Source of the DNA: Clostridia bacterium | GTDB taxonomy: Bacteria; Bacillota; Clostridia; Oscillospirales; Acutalibacteraceae | Direction of reading: 5' to 3' | Length of the DNA: 38,634 nt | Assembly (NCBI GenBank): GCA_017472575.1 | Contig: JAFUPX010000002.1 | Coordinates: 1 to 38,634, forward strand | Part shown: positions 33,806 through 38,634 of the stretch, piece by piece | How positions within the stretch are numbered: position 1 is the first letter of the stretch | Layout: each line of letters opens with the position of its first letter | Program-made: the position numbers and the translations under genes | The notes under the pieces: model-generated | Database searches by the model: none | The model's input: the letters and a program-made list of their open reading frames with translations, nothing else | What the model was told of the DNA's origin: nothing

Positions 33806-34288
33806 ATGAAATACGAAATCTTAAAGCTTTTGGCGAAAAACGCGCGCTACAGTGCGGAGGAAATGGCAACAATGCTCGGAATAGAAGAAAACGAGGTTAA
33901 AGAGAATATCAAGGTACTTGAAAAGGACGGATTGATAAGAGGCTATAAAACAGTTGTGGACTGGGAAAAGCTCGACAGCGCCTATGTTTCTGCAATAATT
34001 GAAATTAAGGTTGTTCCGAAAGCAGGACTCGGCTTTGAAGAGGTTGCAGAAAAAATAATGAAATATTCAGAGGTTGAATCTGTATACTTAATGTCAGGAG
34101 TTTATGACCTTAATGTTGTTGTAAAGGGCAAAACCCTGCAGGATATTGCCCGTTTTGTTGCTAAGGAGCTTTCAACCATTGATACAGTTACCTCAACCAC
34201 AACCCATTTTGTTTTAAGAAGATATAAGGAAATGGATGTTGAGCTAATAAGTGAAAATCAGGACGATAGGGGGCAGTTCTGGCTGTGA
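33806..34288 (+). CDS. Lrp/AsnC-family transcriptional regulator
   Basis: A 160-residue amino-acid-sensing regulator. The N-terminal winged helix (about residues 1-55) reads EILKLLAKNARYSAEEMATMLGI and then KENIKVLEKDGLIRGYKTVVDW, the AsnC HTH pattern. The C-terminal RAM domain (about 65-145) binds an amino acid (YVSAIIEIKVVPKAGLGFEEVAEKI, VYLMSGVYDLNVVVKG). ATG 33806 with AAGGAG (33792-33797) is preferred over GTG 33797, which is inside that site. It overlaps the aminotransferase by 4 bp. The pair resembles alaR-alaT of B. subtilis, where the regulator activates alanine transaminase. That role here is inferred. Confidence 0.88.
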   Translation: MKYEILKLLAKNARYSAEEMATMLGIEENEVKENIKVLEKDGLIRGYKTVVDWEKLDSAYVSAIIEIKVVPKAGLGFEEVAEKIMKYSEVESVYLMSGVYDLNVVVKGKTLQDIARFVAKELSTIDTVTSTTTHFVLRRYKEMDVELISENQDDRGQFWL

Positions 34289-35451
34289 TAGATTACAGTA
34301 AGGTTTTATCCCCTAAGGTCACCGCAATTGCGCCGTCAGGCATAAGGAAATTCTTTGATATTGCCGCAACTATGGACGATGTTATTTCCTTAGGCGTTGG
34401 CGAGCCTGATTTTCAGACCCCTTGGCAAATCCGCAAGGCAGGCATTAATTCCCTTGAAAAGGGTAAGACAAAGTATACATCAAACTGGGGAATAGGGGAG
34501 TTAAGAGAGGAAATTTCTCACTATTTATTAAGAAAATATAATATAGAATATAATCCCGATAATGAGATTTTAGTATCTGTTGGTGGAAGTGAAGCTATTG
34601 ACGCTTGCATAAGAGCGGTGGTTTCCGTTGGAGACGAGGTTATAATTCCTCAGCCGAGCTTTGTTTGCTATGAGCCGATAACAAGGCTTGCAGGCGGTAC
34701 TCCTGTTATTATCGAAACAAAGGCTGAAAATGATTTTAAGCTTACGCCCCAACAACTTAAAGCCGCTATCACCGATAAAACAAAGGTGCTTGTTTTGCCG
34801 TATCCCTGTAATCCTACGGGAGCTATAATGGAAAAACAGGATTTAGAAGCGATAGCTGAGGTTTTGAGAGATACAAATATAATAGTTTTGTCTGACGAAA
34901 TCTATTCTGAATTAACCTTCGGCTTAAAGCATACCTCTTTTGCTTCTATTAACGGTATGTGGGAGAGAACCGTAACGGTCAACGGCTTTTCTAAGTCCTT
35001 TTCTATGACAGGATGGCGCTTAGGCTTTGCCTGCGGACCTAAAGCAATAATTGAGCAGATAACAAAAATTCATCAATTTGCAATAATGTGCGCTCCCACA
35101 ACCTCGCAGTATGCGGCTATTGAAGCTCTTAAAAACTGTGATGAAGAAGTAGAGAGAATGGTTAAGGAATATGATATGCGCCGCCGCCTTATGGTTTCAG
35201 GCTTTAATAAAATAGGGCTTGAGTGCAGGGAGCCTAAGGGAGCATTTTATGCTTTCCCGTCGATAAAGTCCACAGGGATGACCAGCGAGGAATTCTGCGA
35301 AAAGCTGCTTTACAGTAAAAAGGTAGCGGTTGTTCCCGGAACTGCTTTTGGAGACAGCGGCGAGGGCTTTATAAGAGCCTCTTACTGTTATTCAACAGAG
35401 CATATCAAGGAAGCAATCAACCGTATAGGTGAATTTCTGAATGATAAATAA
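34285..35451 (+). CDS. Class I/II pyridoxal-phosphate aminotransferase, probable alanine/aspartate type
   Basis: A 388-residue fold type I aminotransferase. Landmarks: SGIRKFFDIAATMDDVISLGVGEPDFQTP at the N-terminus, SVGGSEAIDACIRAV (PLP phosphate loop), LPYPCNPTGAIM (Asn and Pro of the family), SDEIYSELTF (Asp to the pyridine N, Tyr), and the PLP Lys in NGFSKSFSMTGWRLGF (SKSFSMTGWR). An Arg near the C-terminus (GFIRASYCYS) binds the substrate carboxylate. The start is GTG 34285, overlapping the regulator's TGA. The substrate cannot be read directly. The Lrp neighbour and the T-box suggest alanine, or leucine if the other specifier reading holds. Confidence 0.9.
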   Translation: MIDYSKVLSPKVTAIAPSGIRKFFDIAATMDDVISLGVGEPDFQTPWQIRKAGINSLEKGKTKYTSNWGIGELREEISHYLLRKYNIEYNPDNEILVSVGGSEAIDACIRAVVSVGDEVIIPQPSFVCYEPITRLAGGTPVIIETKAENDFKLTPQQLKAAITDKTKVLVLPYPCNPTGAIMEKQDLEAIAEVLRDTNIIVLSDEIYSELTFGLKHTSFASINGMWERTVTVNGFSKSFSMTGWRLGFACGPKAIIEQITKIHQFAIMCAPTTSQYAAIEALKNCDEEVERMVKEYDMRRRLMVSGFNKIGLECREPKGAFYAFPSIKSTGMTSEEFCEKLLYSKKVAVVPGTAFGDSGEGFIRASYCYSTEHIKEAINRIGEFLNDK

Positions 35452-35502
35452 TTTCACAAATAGTTGCGAAATCAAAGATTTTGACTATTTATATATAATA
35501 AG

Positions 35503-35531
35503 AAATCCGCTGAATTTCAGCGGATTTTTCA
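35503..35531. terminator. Bidirectional terminator
   Basis: AAATCCGCTGA (35503-35513), loop ATT, TCAGCGGATTT (35517-35527), with flanking T and A tracts. It serves the aminotransferase operon (plus) and the convergent ABC operon (minus). Confidence 0.85.
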
Positions 35532-36275
35532 TTATATTACCTTACTTAAGAAATCTTTAAGTCTCGGACTTTTGGGGTTGGAAAATAATTCATCGGGAGA
35601 GCCTTCCTCCATAATTATGCCCTCGTCAATAAATAAAACTCTGTCAGCAACCTCTTTTGCAAAGCCCATTTCGTGGGTTACAACAACCATTGTCATACCG
35701 TCCTCAGCAAGCTTTTTCATAACATCTAAAACTTCTCCGACCATTTCAGGGTCAAGCGCGCTTGTTGGTTCGTCAAAAAGCATAACATCAGGCTGCATAC
35801 AAAGAGCGCGAACTATCGCAACACGCTGTTTCTGTCCGCCTGAAAGCTGGGAGGGGTAGGTGTTTGCCTTTTCTGAAAGACCAACCCTATTTAGCAGTTC
35901 CATTGCTCTTTTTTCAGCATCTGCTTTACTCATTTTTAAAAGCTTTACGGGAGCAAGGGTCATGTTTTTAAGAACTGTCATATGAGGAAAGAGGTTGAAC
36001 TGCTGAAAAACCATTCCCATTTTCTGACGGTGAACATTTATATCCGTGTTTTTTTGGGTTATATCAGTTCCTTCAAAATAGATGTGTCCGTCAGTTGGCT
36101 CTTCAAGCAGGTTAAGTGTACGCAAAAAAGTAGATTTTCCTGAGCCTGAGGGACCTATTATACATATAACCTCACCTTTTTTTATTTCAGTTGAAATACC
36201 CTCTAATACTCTTACTTCACCAAAGTGTTTTACAAGATTTTCAACCTTAATAAGTGCTTCGTTGCTAGTGGTCAC
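35532..36275 (-). CDS. Polar amino-acid ABC transporter ATPase (GlnQ/HisP type)
   Basis: The 247-residue ATP-hydrolysing subunit. Walker A is GPSGSGKST (residues 41-49), the Q-loop is [15 protein letters not shown], the signature is LSGGQKQR, Walker B is [15 protein letters not shown], and the His switch is VVVTHEMGF. This set, with [18 protein letters not shown], is typical of the GlnQ group. The start is GTG 36275 with GGAGG ten bases before. It overlaps the end of the permease gene by 11 bp, so the two are coupled. It is the last gene of the binding protein-permease-ATPase operon. Confidence 0.95.
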   Translation of the reverse strand: MTTSNEALIKVENLVKHFGEVRVLEGISTEIKKGEVICIIGPSGSGKSTFLRTLNLLEEPTDGHIYFEGTDITQKNTDINVHRQKMGMVFQQFNLFPHMTVLKNMTLAPVKLLKMSKADAEKRAMELLNRVGLSEKANTYPSQLSGGQKQRVAIVRALCMQPDVMLFDEPTSALDPEMVGEVLDVMKKLAEDGMTMVVVTHEMGFAKEVADRVLFIDEGIIMEEGSPDELFSNPKSPRLKDFLSKVI

Positions 36276-37005
36276 TGTTGCGCAGCCTCCTTTCGAGCTT
36301 TTTCAGGAAATGGGATAAAAGCATAACGATGGCAAGATATATAATAGCCACGGTTATAAGCGGGAAGAAAGCCTCATAGGTTCTTGAACGTATAAGGTTA
36401 CCTACATAGGTTATGTCCTTAAGGGCTACATATCCCGCAACCGAGGTTTCTTTTATCAAAACGATAAATTCATTTCCCAAGGCGGGGAGAATGTTTTTAA
36501 ATGCCTGAGGAAATACAATATGCCACATTGTTTGAAGATAGTTAAGTCCCAAGCTTCTTCCGGCTTCAAACTGTCCCTTATCTATTGACATAATTCCCGA
36601 ACGTACAATTTCAGCGACATAAGCGCCCGAGTTTATTCCAAACGCGAGAATTGCCGCGTAGATACCGTTTCTTACAGAAGAAAGTACAATAAAATTAATT
36701 ATCATAAGCTGGATGACAACAGGTGTTCCTCTGATAACCGTAAGATATACGTTGCAAATCGCATTAAGTATTTTCAAAATATAATCTCCGAAATTTCTGC
36801 ATTTTTTGCCGGATAAATTCCTGTCATATGTAGAGCGTACGGCTGCTATAATAAATCCGATAACAATTCCGAGAATAGCGGCAAATACAGTTATTTCGAG
36901 AGTAACACCCAAGCCGTTTAAAAGCTGTTTCCAACGGTCTTGTGTTATAAAGTTTTTTATAAAGCTATCCTTTATTTCATTGAAATAATTTTCAAAAAAA
37001 CTCAT
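36265..37005 (-). CDS. Polar amino-acid ABC transporter permease
   Basis: A 246-residue HisM/GlnP-type permease with about five membrane helices. Family motifs: [67 protein letters not shown] and the EAA-like loop [25 protein letters not shown]. It would act as a homodimer. The start ATG 37005 has GGAAAA only as a weak ribosome site. It lies 81 bp after the binding protein gene with a hairpin between them. Confidence 0.93.
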   Translation of the reverse strand: MSFFENYFNEIKDSFIKNFITQDRWKQLLNGLGVTLEITVFAAILGIVIGFIIAAVRSTYDRNLSGKKCRNFGDYILKILNAICNVYLTVIRGTPVVIQLMIINFIVLSSVRNGIYAAILAFGINSGAYVAEIVRSGIMSIDKGQFEAGRSLGLNYLQTMWHIVFPQAFKNILPALGNEFIVLIKETSVAGYVALKDITYVGNLIRSRTYEAFFPLITVAIIYLAIVMLLSHFLKKLERRLRNSDH

Positions 37006-37038
37006 ATTTTTTTCCTTTTAATTCTTTTAATAACATTA

Positions 37039-37070
37039 AATAAGGAGCGGCATTTTTGCTGCTCCTTATT
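37039..37070 (-). repeat. Intercistronic hairpin between binding protein and permease genes
   Basis: AATAAGGAGC (37039-37048) and GCTCCTTATT (37061-37070), a 10-bp stem with a 12-base loop. The minus-strand tail (TAATG) is not a good T-run, so this is an attenuating or mRNA-protecting hairpin rather than a full terminator. Confidence 0.55.
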
Positions 37071-37086
37071 AATTTAGGTATGAGAA

Positions 37087-37887
37087 TTATTCTTTAACGA
37101 TGATAACCTGTGTAGCAGTGGTATAAGTGTCGGTAAAGTCAATTTCTTCAAGACGTTCGTCGGTAACGGTCATACCCGCCATACCGAAATCAGCCTTGCC
37201 CTCCTGAACAGCTGTGATAATGGAATCGAAATCCATATCATCGATAACGAGCTTATATCCCAATTTATCGCAGATTGCCTGAGCTATCATGGCATCAATT
37301 CCAACAACTGTTTCACCGTCATAAAACTCATAGGGCTCAAAAAATGCGTTTGTAGCCATATGAAGTTCACCTTTTGAGGTATCTACATCGGCAGGGGAAA
37401 CATAGGGGCATGTACCTTTGGTATCGTCGCCGATGTAATTTTTGATTATCTGGTCGATAGTTCCGTCAGCCTTAAGCTCGGAAAGCGCTGTGTTGATATT
37501 CGCTGTAAGCTCTTTGTTATCCTTAGAAACGCAGATTGCATACTCTTCAACAGCAAATGCTTCTTCAAGAATCTTAAGACCCTCATTTGCTTCAACAAAA
37601 GCTTTGGCAGGCTCGTTATCAATGATAACGCAGTCAACCTTGCCCTGAGAAAGGGCAACTACAGCATCGGCGCCCTTGTTGTAGCGCTCGATTTTTGAAC
37701 CGTCTGCTTCATAATCACTTGCAAAAATGTCACCGGTTGTTCCTAACTGTACGCCGATTGTAGCTCCGGGGAGGTCGGCAACCGATGCAACGGTTTTGGC
37801 TTCGCTTTCGCTTCCGCAGCCTGTTGCGAGTGCAGCAATAAGTGTTACAGCAAGCGAAATGCTAACGAGTTTTAAAAACTTTTTCAT
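37087..37887 (-). CDS. Amino-acid binding lipoprotein with circularly permuted SBP fold
   Basis: The 266-residue binding protein of the adjacent amino-acid ABC importer. The signal peptide ends in lipobox LATGC (Cys24). In the usual SBP family 3 order, the half with TNAxFxPYEF...GMTVTDER...DFTDTY comes first and the half with DLPGATIGVQLGTTGD...YNKGADAVVAL...IIDNEPAKAF...AICVSKDN second. Here the order is reversed. Residues 33-153 are the normal C-terminal half. A linker follows (154-172, with Cys160 in GTCPYVSP). Residues 173-266 are the normal N-terminal half, ending at the hinge strand TQVIIVKE. Ligand-contact positions seem kept: the Arg in TDERLE (R245), the Asp in IIDN (D90) and the GTTGD loop. 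The frame is intact, with AAGGAG before ATG 37887. Confidence 0.9.
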   Translation of the reverse strand: MKKFLKLVSISLAVTLIAALATGCGSESEAKTVASVADLPGATIGVQLGTTGDIFASDYEADGSKIERYNKGADAVVALSQGKVDCVIIDNEPAKAFVEANEGLKILEEAFAVEEYAICVSKDNKELTANINTALSELKADGTIDQIIKNYIGDDTKGTCPYVSPADVDTSKGELHMATNAFFEPYEFYDGETVVGIDAMIAQAICDKLGYKLVIDDMDFDSIITAVQEGKADFGMAGMTVTDERLEEIDFTDTYTTATQVIIVKE

Positions 37888-37905
37888 AATTTTTTCTCCT
37901 TTTTT

Positions 37906-37963
37906 ACTGAAATTCAGTAATTATTAACAAGGAGATTATAACATCTGTTTTATCAGATGTCAA
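37906..37963 (-). promoter_or_regulatory. Consensus promoter of the amino-acid ABC operon with palindromic operators
   Basis: On the minus strand, perfect TTGACA (complement of 37958-37963), 17-bp spacer and perfect TATAAT (complement of 37935-37940). The spacer holds ACATCTG-ataaaa-CAGATGT (37941-37960), an inverted repeat that overlaps the -35 box. A second palindrome, ACTGAA-a-TTCAGT (37906-37918), lies about 10 bp after the expected transcript start. So strong a promoter probably needs a repressor. Confidence 0.8.
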
Positions 37964-37984
37964 GAAATATGCAATAATTATGCA

Positions 37985-38341
37985 TTAAAATGCACTGATT
38001 ATGCTGAATTTTTCCTTTTCTTTAATTATATTTATATCATATTTTATCTCATCACATACTGTTAAAAATTCTTCCTCGTCTGCATTCATATATGTGTTAA
38101 GCAGTTTTATATCTTTTTCAATGTCTTCCAATGTTTCGTGATTTACAAATATAAATAAATAAGTCCTATAGCCGTTCCATATTTTATTTAAGTTTTCGGC
38201 TTTCTGTTCGGTATATCCGTTTTTTAGTTCTTCAAGAGCGGCGGTTGTATCTTCACAGTATTTTTTTATAAGTATGTTTCCCGATATACAGGCGGCGATA
38301 ATCACTGAAAGTAAAACCGCGGCGGCAATAATTCTTTTCAA
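37985..38341 (-). CDS. DUF4363 family protein
   Basis: A 118-residue protein: one N-terminal membrane helix or signal (MKRIIAAAVLLSVIIAACISGNILI), then a helical, Glu/Lys-rich outside domain (ALEELKNGYTEQKAENLNKIWNGY, FIFVNHETLEDIEKDIKLLNTYM). This is the pattern of DUF4363 proteins, which commonly follow a DUF421 gene, as here. The function is unknown. The start is TTG 38341 with AGGAG six bases before; the gap to the upstream stop is 1 bp, so the two are co-translated. Confidence 0.75.
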   Translation of the reverse strand: MKRIIAAAVLLSVIIAACISGNILIKKYCEDTTAALEELKNGYTEQKAENLNKIWNGYRTYLFIFVNHETLEDIEKDIKLLNTYMNADEEEFLTVCDEIKYDINIIKEKEKFSIISAF

Positions 38342-38342
38342 G

Positions 38343-38634
38343 CTAACTCCTCTTTTTTATAATGTTAATATTTTCGTATCTGTCTAATGTCATTAAAAAA
38401 ACATTTTTGGGTTGTAATGCATTTTTGTTTAGAATAGTTATGATTTTTTCCTCGGTTATTCCAAGCGGTGCTAATGATTCCTTTACAATTCTACCGTCTG
38501 AAATAACGGGGAGGGGAAGACCCATTTCATCTCGCTGTATATCAATATCCTTAACCGTTATATTCTGTTCCTCGGTTTTTAATAAAACGCTTAAATCTCC
38601 GTTAACCTCTAAAACGGCAAAGGCAACTGTTGAA
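38343..38634 (-). CDS. DUF421 (YetF-like) membrane protein, C-terminal part (cut by window edge)
   Basis: Only the C-terminal 96 codons are here; the gene continues past the right edge. The readable part starts STVAFAVLEVNGDLSVLLKT and continues LPLPVISDGRIVKESLAPLGITEEKI and FLMTLDRYENINI. This is the soluble C-terminal domain of DUF421/YetF proteins. The expected N-terminal membrane helices are outside the window. The molecular role is not established; relatives in B. subtilis are linked to sporulation or stress. Confidence 0.8.
   Translation of the reverse strand, partial: STVAFAVLEVNGDLSVLLKTEEQNITVKDIDIQRDEMGLPLPVISDGRIVKESLAPLGITEEKIITILNKNALQPKNVFLMTLDRYENINIIKKRS

Noticed and set aside
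37087..37887. Binding protein as a fusion of two partial genes or an assembly join
   Set aside because: A single intact frame has one signal peptide, one stop, no repeat at the join and uniform codon use; a circular permutation explains the order more simply.
1..38634. CRISPR array, transposon ends, tRNA or rRNA genes
   Set aside because: I looked for evenly spaced repeats, transposase-like frames with terminal repeats, and tRNA-like cloverleaf or CCA signals, and saw none that could be supported.

Overview
The window is a continuous stretch of low-GC bacterial chromosome with tightly packed genes. Shine-Dalgarno sites are strong (AAGGAGG, AGGAGG), promoters are clean sigma-A type, and terminators are short hairpins with T-runs. 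GlgC/GlgD pairing, IreB, PPDK, YunB, a BofC-like protein, CoaX with an ECF S component, and two T-box leaders together point to the Clostridia (Bacillota), most likely an anaerobic gut or rumen member of the Oscillospirales/Ruminococcaceae. I see no CRISPR array, insertion sequence, prophage, rRNA or tRNA.

Layout. 1-664: start of ppdK (minus, cut by the window edge). 915-2345: coaX and panT-like (minus), divergent from rpsF-ssb-rpsR (2531-3525). 3748-9503: glycogen operon glgB-glgC-glgD-glgA, then uppP. 10371-12269: YgiQ-type radical SAM protein (minus). 12339-16022: small membrane protein, M50 protease, paired TIGR03960/DUF2344 proteins and rpsT. 16195-19265: yunB, ligA and a membrane protein. 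19281-19580: BofC-like protein (minus). 19689-20861: malic enzyme. 21102-25763: maltodextrin-type ABC transporter (binding protein broken by one stop codon, two permeases) plus malQ. 25760-26272: unknown protein (minus). 26346-29271: GH94 phosphorylase and inorganic pyrophosphatase (minus). 29445-29690: ireB. 29756-33182: pheS-pheT behind a T-box (minus). 33540-35451: a second, divergent T-box ahead of an Lrp regulator and an aminotransferase. 35532-37887: amino-acid ABC transporter (minus). 37985-38634: DUF4363 and DUF421 proteins (minus, cut by the edge).

How the genes fit together. Carbohydrate storage and use dominate. The glg operon makes and branches glycogen from ADP-glucose. The ABC importer and MalQ bring in and rearrange alpha-glucans. 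GH94 splits a beta-glucoside with phosphate, and PPase next to it releases phosphate. PPDK and malic enzyme sit at the pyruvate node. The remaining genes are housekeeping (ribosomal proteins, ligase, PheRS, CoA and undecaprenyl recycling) and traces of sporulation.

The most unusual item is the amino-acid binding protein at 37087-37887. Its two halves are in swapped order relative to the family, so it appears to be a circular permutation. Also notable are the in-frame stop in the sugar-binding protein, the back-to-back T-boxes, the loss of the Lys of the KTGGL motif in GlgA, a very short membrane protein overlapping an M50 protease, and terminators lying inside the ends of convergent genes.
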